Source: Zizania palustris (Eukaryota; Streptophyta; Magnoliopsida; Poales; Poaceae). Taken from it: DNA of 64,000 nucleotides. Shown in pieces: positions 1 to 11,860 of this stretch (position 1 is the stretch's first letter; each line of letters starts with the position of its first letter). The stretch spans positions 107,861,198 through 107,925,197 of the forward strand of contig JAAALK010000079.1 of assembly GCA_019279435.1 (NCBI GenBank), in the 5' to 3' direction. Position numbers and translations under genes: made by a program. Below the pieces are notes generated by a model. The model made no database searches. It saw only the letters and a list, made by a program, of their open reading frames with translations, and was not told where the DNA came from.

Positions 1-183
1 AGGCGAAACAACCTTACCTAAAGGACCAAAGCTTTCAAGATTGCACCTAAGAGTTCGAAATTATCACGTTATCAATGGTATTCTTTACAAGGCCGGAGTA
101 TGTTCCCCCTACTCCGATGTATTTCCCAAACCGAAGGCCAGGATATACTCTGAGAAATTTACAAAGGCCTTTGTGGTAGCCAT
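1..183 (+). pseudogene. Ty3/gypsy (Tat-like) integrase N-terminal fragment, element E
   Basis: Conceptual translation gives a run containing YHVINGILYKAGVCSP, which matches the stretch just before the zinc-binding (HHCC) domain of Tat-lineage integrases. The same run occurs near 41517-41570 in element G as YVINGVLYKSGVCSP. The left side is cut by the window edge. The right side is interrupted at 183/184 by a solo copia LTR, and the gene resumes at 496, so this is one integrase split by an insertion. The histidines of the zinc finger are partly lost. It is inactive. Confidence 0.72.
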
Positions 184-495
184 TGAGGAGCCATGCTGAA
201 TAGCGTGTGCCTCATGGCTTGAGATGTGATGAGTCATTGTCAACGATAGTCAAAGAGGACAGAAGAAGAGAGGAGATCTGCTGCGTCTTGGGCCGCGTGT
301 GACTCAGGTACATGGGCAGCGAGCGACTATCGGGCAGAGGGGCCATGAAGTTGGGCTGGCCCAATCCGGGTATTATGTTCACACTCTGCTGCTTAGTCTT
401 TTGACGTGCGTTGGGTATTGGGAGCAGGCCATAGATTCGAAAGAATTTTTAGGCGCCCATTCACCCCCCCTCTGGTCGCTACTTTCGGTCCTACA
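184..495 (+). mobile_element. Internally deleted solo LTR of the copia B (Sirevirus-like) family
   Basis: The sequence starts TGAGGAGCCATGCTGAA and ends TTTCGGTCCTACA, the same termini as the copia B LTRs at 42744-44818 and 53138-55150. It is only 312 bp against about 2.0-2.1 kb for those. The first ~195 bp match the start of the LTR and the last ~115 bp match its end, with the middle missing around 378-385. A perfect 5 bp target site duplication GCCAT flanks it (179-183 and 496-500). It sits inside a gypsy integrase. LTR-LTR recombination followed by an internal deletion is the simplest history. Confidence 0.88.
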
Positions 496-972
496 GCCAT
501 CTTGCCCCCCGGGCTTTAGCACGAAAAACACTTCGCCAGGGGCTTTATTGGCCTACAATAGTAGCTGATGCAGAGGCTTAGTCCGCACTTGCCAAGGTTG
601 TCAATGGATGGGAAGACGAAGTCATCGTCCACCAACACCTCTTCAAGTTATTGCTCCAGTTTGGCACATGGCCAGATGGGGCATGGATCTCATTGGCCCC
701 TTCCAAGTAGCAAAAGGAAATCTGAAATTTGTAGTGGTAGCAATTGAATATTTTTCCAAGTGGGTCGAAGCAGATCTCCTCACAACTATCACTCCAAATA
801 ATGTACAAAAATTATTTTGGAAAAATATTATATGCAGGTTCAGAGTGCCTTGACAGCTCACAATCGACAATGGCACACAATTTGATGTCGAACCCTTCAG
901 AGAGTTTTGCGAAGGCCTTGGCATAGAAATGTGTTTTGCAGCTGTGCGTCATCCTCAGTCTGATGGAGCTAT
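496..972 (+). pseudogene. Ty3/gypsy (Tat-like) integrase zinc finger and catalytic core, element E
   Basis: This continues the fragment at 1-183 after the solo LTR. Reading across several frames gives the CxxC of the zinc finger (TCQGCQWMG-like), then WGMDLIGPF with the first catalytic Asp, VAIEYFSKWVEA, a second Asp in the TIDNGTQFD-like run near 860-885, and RHPQSDGA near 950-970 just before the third catalytic residue. A stop interrupts the frame near 852-854. Order and motifs match element G at 41680-42120, but the sequence is clearly diverged, so it is a different Tat family. At about 973 it is cut by another sequence starting TGTTGGGGGAGA. Confidence 0.75.
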
Positions 973-1394
973 TGTTGGGGGAGATAATCCCAATGGAGCC
1001 TAGGGGCGCGAGAGATGCAGAGCGTTGTTCGAGGAAGGACTCCGCAAGCTAGTGATTGGCAAAGATGTCAGCCCTTAGGCAGTACGGTACGAGGGCTGGA
1101 TGCTCCCCTCCGAAGGTGTTCAAAGGGAGTCATCCGGAGTCCACTTCTTCTCGGGACCTAAAGTTCAAAGGTCTGGGGCCCCGAGCCCGTGGAGCCAATA
1201 GGAGGCCAGAGACATATTCCCGAAAGGTGCGAAGGGCCCAACACCGAGGCAGAAGACCAGGACAAGTTTGGTCAAGACGGCCTAGCGACAGGAGGGGCCA
1301 GCCTCAGGGAATCCCCCAACATCTCAGGAGGGGCTCTTTGGGCTGCATCTCCCAGGCGGCCCAATGGTCGTAGCCCTCTGAACCGACTACATCC
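973..1394 (+). other. Possible truncated gypsy LTR start and unassigned leader of element F
   Basis: The integrase homology stops at about 972 and is followed by TGTTGGGGGAGATAATCCC, which resembles the TGTTGGGGG start of the gypsy array LTR at 14159. This suggests the start of a Tat-type LTR that was then cut down. The rest is GC-rich and open in several frames, but I recognise no domain in it. Its most likely role is the 5' part of the gag-bearing element that follows. No second boundary or TSD could be found. Confidence 0.35.
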
Positions 1395-2837
1395 GCTAAC
1401 AAGACCCGGAGATAGCCTCCGGAGGTAGCGGAAGCCAAGCCGATGCTCTGGCCGTCGAAAATGCGAGGCTGAAGGCCGAGTTGGCCCAATGGCTCCAGGA
1501 AGCTTCGCTCCCCCCTCGAGCCCTCCAGGGCACTGGGGGTTGCGGCCGTCATGATAAGTGATGACAAAGATCAAGGAGAGGAGGAGAATGCGTCCTACGA
1601 CGAGGAGTCTCCGTTGCACCCCGACTTGTAAAGGGTGCGATTCGACTCGAAGTTCCGCACCGCAAAGCTCCCTAAGTACTCTAGAGAATCTGACCCCGGA
1701 GAGTTCTCTCGCTCATACGCCTTGGCGATAGAAGCCTACGGGGGAAGCCGAGACACAATGGCAAAATGCTTTCCTTTGGCTCTCGAAGGAATCGCTCTCC
1801 GATGGTTCTGGTCACTGAGGCCAGCGACTATTAGGTCATGGGACTAGCTGAAAAAGAAGTTTGTCAACAATTTTCAGGGGACCTTCGTGGCCCCAATGTC
1901 CACCAAGAGCCTTTTTCAAGTAAAGCAGTAGCCCGTAGAGACGCTGCGCAGTATTCGCAGCATTCCATACACACCAAAGCGTAGATCAAGGGGTTGTCAG
2001 CCTCCTCTATCATCGAGGCTGCTCGGGAAGGCATCACCAACCTAGGCCTCCTCGACAAGCTCCACCAAAAGCCGATATCCTCGGTGGCCCAGCTCATGAT
2101 GTACTTCGAGGAGTATGCTTGGTCTGAAGAAGGCCAACTGCATCACCAGGCGATGATTGCCCTTGTCCAACCTCCGAGCGTCAAGGTGTACGAAGTATCC
2201 TCCAGCCCTACCCCGGATCTTCGTCATCATGATTCCTGGCGAGGGTGGAAGCATCTTCGTGGAGAAGTCCTCAGTATTACCTCAAAGGGCCCCGCCAAGT
2301 ATCAGCATACTACGGGTGGAGGGCGGCTCTCTGGAGCTAACGCGCCTGCAAGGGCGCCTCTGGGGGAGTGACCTTCTACTGCAGCGTTCATGGCAAGAAC
2401 TAGAGCCACGACACCAACTCCTGCCATACCATCCTCGCCCCCCGGAGTGACTACCTCGAGTGAAGCTCTGGCCGTGGTTCCTCCGATAAAGCGCCTCCTA
2501 TATCCCGCGCTGAGTTCGTTCAGGTGGTCGGGCGCCGTGATGAGCCAGGAGCTCTAGGGCTTGCTCCGGAGGCTTGCAGGTTCCCAGCTCCCAAGATCGA
2601 AGATGGGGCAGACCGGGGGAAGCGAGTGGTCCTGCCTATTTCCGGAGGTAGAGCTCTAGGGGCTATGTCAAAGCGGCAGCGAAGGGAGTATGTCCGGGAA
2701 GTTAGTCATATCAGTACTTCCAGCTTCACCACACTTCCCGAGTGGTCCCATGTTCCCATCTCCTTCACCGATGACGACACTGCCAGTGTCAAATTCCCAC
2801 ATGTTGATCCCCTTGTCATCTTAGCGGATATTGCTGG
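1395..2837 (+). pseudogene. Ty3/gypsy (Tat-like) gag and gag-protease linker, element F
   Basis: A coiled-coil-like run ADALAVENARLKAEL near 1440-1490 is followed by a typical gag core at 1635-1847. That core has FRTAKLPKYS, DPGEFSRSYALAIEAYGG and an ALEGIALRWFWSL-like stretch, then KKKFVNNFQG near 1850-1880. Further on (2670-2837) comes REYVREVSHIS and WSHVPISFTDDD with FPHVDPLVI, the stretch that precedes the protease in Tat pol proteins. Stops and frame changes are frequent (for example near 1620-1634 and 1845). The protease itself is missing because a copia C LTR starts at 2838. This is a dead remnant. Confidence 0.72.
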
Positions 2838-2963
2838 TGAGAAACCATGTTGAAGAACATGGGTTTGATACTCCAGATATGATGAGTGATTGTCAACAGA
2901 AGTCAAAGGAAGATACATGAAGAGTTGCCGTGTCTGAGGCGCGTGTGACTCAGGTACACGGGC
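2838..2963 (+). repeat. Copia C LTR, left piece
   Basis: It begins TGAGAAACCATGTTGAAG and runs through a stretch similar to the U3 start of the copia B LTR (GATGAGTGATTGTCAAC, GTGTGACTCAGGTACACGGG). It is a diverged relative of copia B, here called C. It is cut at 2963 by copia A0, whose TSD CGGGC lies at 2959-2963 and 13891-13895. The LTR resumes at 13891. Confidence 0.75.
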
Positions 2964-5016
2964 TATTGGACCGGAAACGGCGACCAGAGGGGGGGTGAAT
3001 GGGAGCTTTTTAAAATTTCTGGCTAAAAACAACCTTCGGTTTTAATCCTGTCTACTGCGGAACAGGCTTCGAACACCAACCTTCGAAGGTCTGGTTTGGA
3101 GGTACTTGACAGCTCCGAACACAGGCTTCGCACGGAGTAAAAGTCCGAAGCCAAGCAGACTTCGCTCCACCCACAACCCCGAAAACAACTCTGCTAAGTC
3201 AGTGCAGGCTCCGCACACAGGGTGCTTCGAGCAGGCTTCGCACTTCACCCTTCGCAAGAGTAGACAACCCTCTGAGGACTTCGACCTAATACTTAGCGAC
3301 AGCAACTGGTGCTGGGCTTCATACTGCGAAGGTCTAAACGCACACTAACAGACTACGCTAGGCGGTTAGACACGAGAAGCAAAAACGGGCTTCGATTAGG
3401 GCTTCGCCAGTAAGCAGCGAGGTCTAGCCTCCTGTTACACAGAGCGAACGCGCACTAAAAAATGCACTTCGCACACAACACAATTCGCCAACACAGGCTT
3501 CGATGAACTGTCACTAGTCACTCAAGGTGACACACAATTGGACGAAGTATGTAGCGAGGTATGTAAAACAAGCTCAAGCAAAAAGCACACAGAAGCAGGG
3601 CTTCGCCGCTTGAACAAGGAACACAGTAAAATTGATCTCACTGGATGAATACAGAGTTGAGGCTAGTACAGGAGCTCAACAGTAAATGCTCAAAGTGTTA
3701 AATGTTACCTACCCAGCCCCCATATTTATAGCCCACAGTTCACCCAAGTGAAATGACTACTTTACCCCTAGGGTTTACACTAGTTTTGTCTCTACAAAAT
3801 AGAGGGGTACAAAAGGTAGTCAACTTTATTCTGGAGGCTTCTCTGTCAGCTTTGCAGAGGGGACAGCGTCAGCTTTTTGCAGAGCAGATATTGTCAGCCT
3901 TTGCAGTCTTTGACCTTCCTGAAGCCCCCCTTCGCACGCGAGGGGTGCGGTAGCTTCGGTGAGAATCCTTGAGCCAGATGGCCTTCGCTTCACCGAAGAT
4001 AGCCTTCGATACAGTGACGGTTTTGAGCCGAAGCCGTCAAAGCCCTTGGGCCTTCGCACCAACACCTCCGGAGTGGACCACCACGGCTTCGCAGCTACTC
4101 CTAGCTTGAACTCCGTCAGTCCGTGTACCGAAGCCATGCATGGCCGAAGCACCACAAGTCAACCTCGCTCCGGAGCTAGCCTCGCTCTGAAGCCTTCCTC
4201 ACTCCGAAGCCCCACCTTCGGAGTACCACCCTTCAAAGTCCCTCCTTCGTCTAAGGCCTCCGCATGAAGCATTCCATGAGCACTTCGTCTCAGTGTCTCT
4301 CCCCGAGCACACTCCTCGACGAGCCTCACCCGGACCATGCCTTCGATGCACCTCAACTTCTAAGACCTTCGTCGGGAACCTTCGAATGTCTCCCTCCGGA
4401 GCACACTTCGAACGCCTTGCCTCCGCAGAGGACTTGATCCACCAAACTCCGAAGTCACTCCTTCCGGAGTACCTTCGAAATGCCTCACCTCCGAGGACTT
4501 TGTCTCGGAGTACCTTCGCCCGGAGCCACGCTCCGCACTTACTGCCTTCACCTGGTGCACCTCGACCCGAGGACCGACCCAGACCCCTTCGCAGCCACCG
4601 TGACGGAGCTCCCCGCTCCCCTGGCATCAACCCTCCCGCTTGACCTAGGTTCACCTGCTGCGAACCGTCCGTCGCCTCCGAAGTCCCCTGCGCACCACAG
4701 ACAAATAGACAAGTGTATCCAGTACTCCAGAGACCTCTCCGGGTTAGCAACCTTCGGCACACACTCCGGTGTACCGCCCAAAGTACCGAGCCCTTCGGTA
4801 CGAACCCAGTCATCGTGTACTGTCGGACCCCTCCAACAGGCACACTCCGCTGCAACAGCTGCAACAACCAAACCACCGAACCCTTCGGTGAAACCACCTA
4901 TGAACACCTTCGGAGGTCCAACCTCCGAACCCCCTTCGGAGGTACCCCTTCGAGTCAGAGGTTAAAAGCCTGTCAATCACTCATCACAAACACCGAAACC
5001 AACCCTTGGTTTCTCA
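2964..5016 (-). repeat. Copia A0 3' LTR
   Basis: On the minus strand it runs from TGAGAAACCAAGGG (at 5016) to a terminal ...CCAATA at 2964, where the canonical CA has become TA. It is nearly the same as the other copia A LTRs, including the terminal CCCCCCTCTGGTCG motif (its complement lies near 2980-2996) and a TATA box complement at 3723-3731. It is dense in CTTCGAAG, CTCCGAAG and CCGGAG-type short palindromes. Long open frames inside it on both strands are by-products of this composition and are not genes. Confidence 0.88.
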
Positions 5017-6184
5017 ATCTCCCCCTTGATGAGTGTATTGACAACCAAATTCAAGTTCAAGAAAATTTGAAAAATTTCAGCACACAAGTGACCATAAAAA
5101 CTCAGAAACGAGCCAAATCATGTCACTTGATAAAAGAATTTTCCTTTTCCTCCCCCCTTTTAAAAGAGTAAAAGCCCCTTCGGCAAATCTCCCCTTTTTC
5201 AAGATAAAAACTCCCCCTGTGAAAATTATACCTTTTTGCAACAGAGAACCCAAATTTCTCCCCTTTTACGGCAGAGAACGTAGCAATTTCTCCCCCTTTG
5301 GCAATGCAAGCATCAAGGAGCATGTAAAGGATGCATTGCTTGGAAATGGGCAGAACTGCAAAGACATATAAAGCAAAAATATGCCAACAGTAATATCAAT
5401 GATCATGGGCTCAGATCAATTTAAAATTCTCTAAAAACATGATGACAGCATGTGAGTTGATTATTTTTGAAATAAAAGCATCACCACTTAGTCAAGGAAA
5501 CTAGACAGGTAAAAGCAAGGACTGCGCAAAGCTAGTCAATTTCTACTCGAGATATACAAGTCCAGTTCAAATGGAGCTATGAAAGCAAACTTGATGATCA
5601 ATGAGCTTTGTTGTTCTTTTTCATAATGCCAGGGGTTATTTGTTTGTCCACCTTATACTATCCAATCAGGCCAAGCCTAGGCATGAAAACCATCAGAAGC
5701 TTAAGGCAATGATTTTGGCATACACTACACTATTCCAGTTCAGACCAATGTGCAATGGTAAGCAGTCAAGAATAGAGTAATGCGACAAAACAAACCCACC
5801 TGAATCTTTTCACTGATGCAAATCATGGAGTTGGGAATTTTGGGATTAAGTGAACAAATTGTTTGGCACTTTATGAATATCCATGAATATGTAGAACAAT
5901 TTTTCAAGTTGCAATTTTTTAGCATCCAGAGAAAAGTGTCTTGCTATCAAGCAGATGAAAGATAGCTAAAGCAGTCCTGCCTAAACATGCTAGATTCAAG
6001 ATTAAGCAGTGAGCATGATTTGATTTTGAAAATAAAACATCATGCACATGAATGTTTCAGATAAATTAAAAAGAGCTGAGCTGTCATGATTTCATGAATT
6101 AAAATGAGGCATATAAGTGCAACAGATGTAAATGCAATTTCACACATGATGAGCATATGCAATGCAATTAAAGACAGCTCCCCC
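5017..6184 (-). other. Copia A0 post-pol region with multiple polypurine tracts
   Basis: This AT-rich stretch of about 1.17 kb lies between the pol stop and the 3' LTR. The final polypurine tract abuts the LTR (complement ATCTCCCCCTTG at 5017-5028). Further CCCCC/GGGGG tracts lie near 5150-5160, 5208-5216 and 5289-5297, and one right after pol near 6177-6184. Repeated polypurine tracts in front of the 3' LTR are a recognised Sirevirus trait. No envelope-like ORF is visible. Confidence 0.7.
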
Positions 6185-9100
6185 TCACAAAATGCCGTAA
6201 GGGTGACAAATACCAAGTTCCCCATGCAAGTGGGCAAATCGATAAGCATCGAGGGGTTTAGTGAAAATGTCAGCGAGCTGGTGTTGGGTATCAACATATT
6301 GAAGTTCAATATCACCCTTCTCATTGTGATCTCTGAGAAAATGATATCGCACGTCAATGTGTTTGGTTCTAGAGTGCTGAACCGGGTTGTTTGCAATACA
6401 AATAGCACTAGTGTTATCATAGAAAAGTGGAACACCCTTATAATCTAACCCGAAATCCCGCAAAGTGGAAGCCATCCACAAAATCTGAGAGCAACAGCTA
6501 GCTGCAGCAACATATTCGGCCTCAGCCGTCGATTGTGCAACACTAGACTGTTTGCGGGAAGACTAGCAAACCAGAGAAGTACCAAGAAAATGACAAGTAC
6601 CATAGGTTCTCTTCCTATCAATCCTACACCCAGCAAAGTCCGCATCGGAATAACCTCGAAGACATAAAGATGAAGATGCTGAATACCATATGCCAAATTC
6701 GAGGGTATGTTTGAGATACCTGAGTATGCGTTTTACCGCTTGGCGGTGCGAAGCTCGTGGTGAAGCCTGAAAACGAGCGCACAGACACACCGCGAAGTGT
6801 ATGTCCGGCCTCGTAGCAGTCAAGTAAAGGAGGGAACCGATCATGCTTTGGAACTCCTTCTGATCCACGGCTTCTCCATCTTCGTCAGGATCCAATGCTA
6901 CAGATGTAGCCATTGGAGTGGCGAGGGGCTTCGCATCTGCCATGTCAAACTTCTTGAGCAGGTCCTTGGTGTACTTCGTCTGGTGGATGAAAGTACCTTG
7001 TTTGCTTTGCTTGATTTGCAACCCAAGGAAAAAGGTGAGTTCACCCATCATGGACATTTCAAATTCCCTGCTCATGGTATCTGCAAACTCGGCAACCAAA
7101 GCATGAGAAGAGCCACCAAAGATGATATCATCCACATAAATCTGCACTAGAAGGAAATCTTTACCATGCTTGAGAGTAAACAGGGTTTTATCAACAGAGC
7201 CCATCAAATACCCCCGCTCAAGCAGAAAAGACTTAAGTCCGTCATACCAAGCCCGAGGGGCCTGCTTGAGTCCATAAAGAGCCTTATGAAGTTTAAGGAC
7301 TTTATGTGGGTACTTGGGGTTTTCAAAACCAGGAGGTTGTTTTACATAAACATCTTCACCTATGAAGCCATTAAGAAAAGCACTTTTGACATCCATTTGA
7401 TAGAGTTTGAATCCCCGGGATGTCGCAAAGGCAAGCAAAATCCTAATGGCCTCAAGGCGAGCAACAGGTGCAAATGTTTCAGTAAAATCAATCCCTTCTA
7501 GTTGAGAATATCCCTGAGCTACAAGTCTAGTCCCATCCTCCCCTTGTTTATTTTTGAAAATCCATTTTGTTCCAATGAAATGAACATTTGGTGGAGGATC
7601 AACTAAAGACCAGACTTGGTTTCTCTCAAAATTTTCAAGTTCCTCATGCATGGCATTGATCCAACTAGAATCAGAAAGTGCATGGCTAACATCTAAGGGC
7701 TCAAAAGAAGCAACAAAAGCGGAATCAATGAAATGAGCATGAGAACGTGTTACCCTTTGATCAAGCTCACCAATGATCTGCTCTGGAGGGTGCATCCTTT
7801 GAACATGATGTGGAGCCTCGCGGCGGGATGCAGTCTCCCCCTCAACTTGTGCGTTGGAGTGGTCCAAGATGACCGATGTCGAGGTAGTTGCTTGGGACCT
7901 GGTGCCGAAGTAGTTGAAGCGGGGTCAGCTTCGGGGGTTGATGTCGAGGGTAGTAGGGGTTCATCCTCGAACTCTCCGGGATCTTCGTCTTCGAAGATGG
8001 TCTGTTCCATGTCGTGTTCATTTTCCTGTTCAAGAGCAGAACTAACAGAGGGGGTTGATTCATCAAAAGTCACATCACATGACTCGATGACAGTGTTAGT
8101 TTCCAAGTTATAAACATGATAAGAATGACCATGTGTAGTGTAACCCAAAAAGATCCCGTAAGAAGAACGCGACTCAAATTTATCTAGATTACCACGTTTT
8201 AGGATAAAGCAACGACAGCCAAAAACTCGAAGATGAGTAACCTTGGGCTGTCTCCCAAAACATAGCTCATAAGATGTCAACTTTAAAATTGAGCGCAAGA
8301 AGATTCGGTTTGAGATGTAACAAGCAGTGTTCATGGCCTCAGCCCAGAATTTTCTAGGAGTCCTATGCTCATCAAGCATCGTCCTAGCCATTTCAACCAA
8401 AGTGCGGTTCTTCCTCTCAACGACACCGTTTTGTTGAGGAACCCGCGGAGCAGAGAATTGATGTTCTATGCCATGCTCCATGCTAAAGTCAACAAAGAGA
8501 CTGTTCTTGAACTCAGTGCCATTATCACTTCGAATGAATTTTAATGCACCAGGGAGTTCAGTGAAATGTCTCAAAGCCAAGCTCCGAAAGTGTTAAAACA
8601 CTTCATCCTTGCTGGCAAGAAAGAAGACCCAAGAGTAGCCAGAGAAATCGTCGACAATGACTAAAACATACCACTTGCCGCCTAAAGAACTAACCCGAGA
8701 AGGACCTACAGTGTCGATGTAGAGAAGTTCTCCGGGTTGTTCAGTCATCACTGTGGTGACTGGCGAATGCGAAGCAGCAATCATTTTTCCATGTCGACAA
8801 GGAGCGCAAACTAAATTCTTCTCAAACTTGAGCTTGGGCAATCCTCGGATCAGACCTAGGGCACTCAGACGAGCGAGCAACTCAGAGCTCATATGCCCTA
8901 GTCTCCTATGCCACTTCCAAAGCTCAGAAGTCGAATGTGCAACGAGACAATGAGAATAACCAGATGACTCTGAAAAATCAGCTCCAATAACTCTCCCAAC
9001 TCTAAAGATCTTACACACCACAACGCCATCAGAATTGAGCACTTGCGAAGTATCGCGATGGAATCGCACTTCGAAGCCCTCATCAAGCAACTGAGATACA

Positions 9101-9333
9101 GACAACAAATTGTATCCCAGGTTTTCAACCAAAGCAACATCTTTGAGAGTGAAGTTTGAATTAATTCTTACCACACCTTTACCTTTCACTCTACTCCTTC
9201 GATTGTTTCCGAAGGTGATATGTTCTCTTTGCTTGGTTGTGGTGAGGCTGGAGAACCATGCTGCATCTCCGGTCATGTGGCACGAACAACCGGAGTCCAT
9301 GATCCACGTGCCCTCCAAGCCTCGATCTGTCAC
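6185..9333 (-). pseudogene. Copia A0 pol (protease, integrase, RT, RNase H), degenerate
   Basis: The minus-strand frame opens right after a TAG at 9334-9336 that ends gag, in the same frame. Domains in order: protease with MDSGCSCHMTG; GAG-pre-integrase with WHRRLGHMS and CAPCRHGK; integrase core with the YIDTVGPS Asp, RSDNGTEF and VVERKNRT; RT with YVDDIIFGG; and RNase H with YSDADFAG and IFTKPLD near the C-terminus. Lesions against copia A1: a stop near 8590 (tca to taa), a one-base loss near 7903 that shifts the frame, a small in-frame loss in RT (the IVRNKA stretch), and a stop near 6560 (tgg to tag). It is inactive unless helped in trans. Confidence 0.85.
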
Positions 9334-11796
9334 CTACACATGATAAGAATATCTCGATCGCTCAGTGCTGGGGTGAGTGAAAAAATGACGAGGCATCCAG
9401 CACTGAGTGATACGAGTAGTAGGCACAGTAAAAGCAGACGGTCTACGCACATAATAATCAGAATGATGCAAAGTGCGAGGTCTACCTACATGCTGTGATC
9501 GAACAACATGTCGAGGTCTCCTACTCTGACGAGGTACAAAGCTACTTGCCCGAGGTCTACCACCATATGGAACATGGTGACCACCTCGAGGAGCAAAACC
9601 TCTCCGAGAATCACGAGGAGCCTCAAAAGCAGGATGATAGTAAAACTCAGACTCATGCATACCTAAAGATGGGTAATGCATGTCTTGGTAACTCATCGCC
9701 TGAGAGCGTCGCTCATCCTTGATGCGACGAAAACAGAACCCAACCAAATGACCCGCCCGCTAACAGTAGGAACAATGAAACACTCTCCTCGGGGCACTCT
9801 CATGGGTCATAGGAGCAACTCTCACAGGCTCCTTGGGCTTCTGTTGAGTGGTTTTCTTGGGAGGATTTTTCTTGGCAGGAGGAGTGGTTTTCTTTTGTGG
9901 TCGGGTAGGATTTTTGGCTGATGGGGTGTCTAACAGAGCTCTTTCTTTCTCTAAGGTAGTAGGTGAGATTAAAACAGTTTTGTTCTTACTGTCTGAAGAA
10001 ATTCTCTCAAAACCCAAACCTAGAGCTACCCCTGCTCTGTCAGCACACATCTTGGTTTTAGCCAAGAGCAAATCCATCCTACCGTTTCCCTCAGTGCATT
10101 TGTTAACCATGGACAAAAGGTATTCATTTTCAGACATGAGGTTCTCAGCTCACTCTCTAACTGTGCCTAGCTGGTCCTTAAGGGTAATGCACGTGTCACA
10201 AACAGGCTGCACATCCTTAGAACTACCGGCCCTGTCCAATCTAGCCTCTAAATCATGAACATGTTTATCACGTAAATTAATGCTCTCGCGCAATAAAGAA
10301 CAGTTCATGCATTCAATATTATCAAGAGGTCTAGAATCCACCACCAAAAGCTGTTTCTGTGCAGTCTCAAGCTCAGAAAGAGTTTGAGCATGTACAGAAT
10401 GCAACTGAGGAAGCTCACTCATGACAACAGAACAAGATTCACATTCAGCATCAATAAACTTAGACTTAAGCATGGCATATTCAGTAGAAACAGATTCTAG
10501 CCTAAGTCTAAGGTCTTTTCTTTCTCTAGCGGCTTGCACAAGTAATCTATCCTGACCAATAAATACTTCATTCAGCTCATCTAATTTTATTAAAAGCCGG
10601 TCAGATGATAGAGGTACCTCAGATGAGTCAAGCTCATCGCCGCTGTGATCGCTGTCGGCCATGAAGCAGAGGCCGGTGAAGTCTCGTCCCTTCTTGTCCT
10701 TCTTGTCCTCCTTCCTTGGGGACTCCTCCTCCTCAGAGCTCGACTCCTCAGTTGAGGAAGTGTCGATGTCGCTGAGAGCAGCAACAAATGCTCTGGAAGC
10801 GGCTTTGGCTACTCTCTTAGCCACCTTGCCGTGTTTGCCCTTCACAAAGGGTTTCCTCTCCTTCTTGTGGTATTGGGGGCGCTCACTCTCATCTCTCTTC
10901 TTGATTTTAGGGCAATTGGCCTTAATATGAGAAGTGTCGCCACATTCAAAGCAACCACTGAAACCACTTCTCCTCTGATCCCGTCTTTCATGATGAAAAC
11001 GGGTGAACCTTTTGGCAATGAGAGCAAGCTCATCATCATCCAGAGTGTCCACCTTCTCCTTTGTGACGGAGACTAGGGAGGACAAAGCAAAACCATCTGC
11101 AAGAACACAAGTACCAGATGTGCTTGGTTCTGCAGTGGTGCCACGGCTAGTGCTAGAAACCAATACCAATGGCTGTGGCAAAGAGCTTCTGTGCACTACA
11201 AGAGATGCCTTGGCAATCTCTGTGGACTTCAGCTTGCTAAAGAGCTCATCACAGGTCAATGTGTCATAACCTGCGGACTCCTCAATGCTGGATATCTTCA
11301 CTTACCATATGCTACAGTCAAGAGCATAGAGAAGCTTGATAGCCCTATCATGATCATTGTAAGCAAGCATCCCGTTGGACCGCAAGTTACTCACTATAGC
11401 ATCAAAGCGCGAAAACATGGCATCTATAGATTCACCAGGTGCCTGCACAAACAGCTGATACTGTTGATTGTATGTGCTTTTGCGCCTGGCCTTGATCTGT
11501 GTAGAGCCCTCATGAAAAATTGTGAGCATTGTCCAAATTTCCCTAGCAGTCCTAAGGTGCTGCACCCTATCAAACTCACTCCGGCTCGAACCAATGAACA
11601 GTATGTTTCTTGCCTTGGAGTTGGCATTATACTAATCTTTTTCTTTTTGAGAGGTGCGAGTCTCAGGGATGGAGTATTGTGAGTCCACAATCTCCCAAAT
11701 TGCATTTCCTTGGCTTAGCAAGTAAGCCTCCATGCGCACCTTCCAGTATGCGAAATCAGTCCCATCGAACAGAGGAATTTTACTAGCTCTGTCCAT
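9334..11796 (-). pseudogene. Copia A0 gag, degenerate
   Basis: The start codon lies at 11796 (minus), giving MDRASKIPLFDGTDFAYW. A DUF4219/UBN2-type capsid region follows, then a CX2CX4HX4C knuckle (CFECGDTSHIKANC), an acidic Ser/Glu stretch, a long charged helical region and a second knuckle of the CSYC...GHLVGFC type. At least four stop codons break it (near 11628, 11302, 10138-10149 and 9757-9759). Two of these replace a CGA or CAG codon kept in copia A1. At its 3' end gag runs in frame into a TAG directly followed by pol, unlike A1 where the two are offset. Confidence 0.83.
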
Positions 11797-11846
11797 GTCG
11801 CCAACAGATCACAAAACCGGTTAAGGTCAACTGGTGATCTTAACCC

Positions 11847-11858
11847 GCTCTGATACCA
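11847..11858 (-). other. Copia A0 primer binding site
   Basis: The minus-strand sequence TGGTATCAGAGC is complementary to the 3' end of plant initiator methionine tRNA. It lies two bases inside the 5' LTR end at 11861. This is the usual Ty1/copia primer. Confidence 0.9.
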
Positions 11859-11860
11859 AT

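Noticed and set aside
1056..1373. 105-codon ORF near the start of element F
   Set aside because: Arg/Gly/Ser-rich with no domain; the gag reading with an ENARLKAEL helix and LPKYS core is downstream and in other frames.
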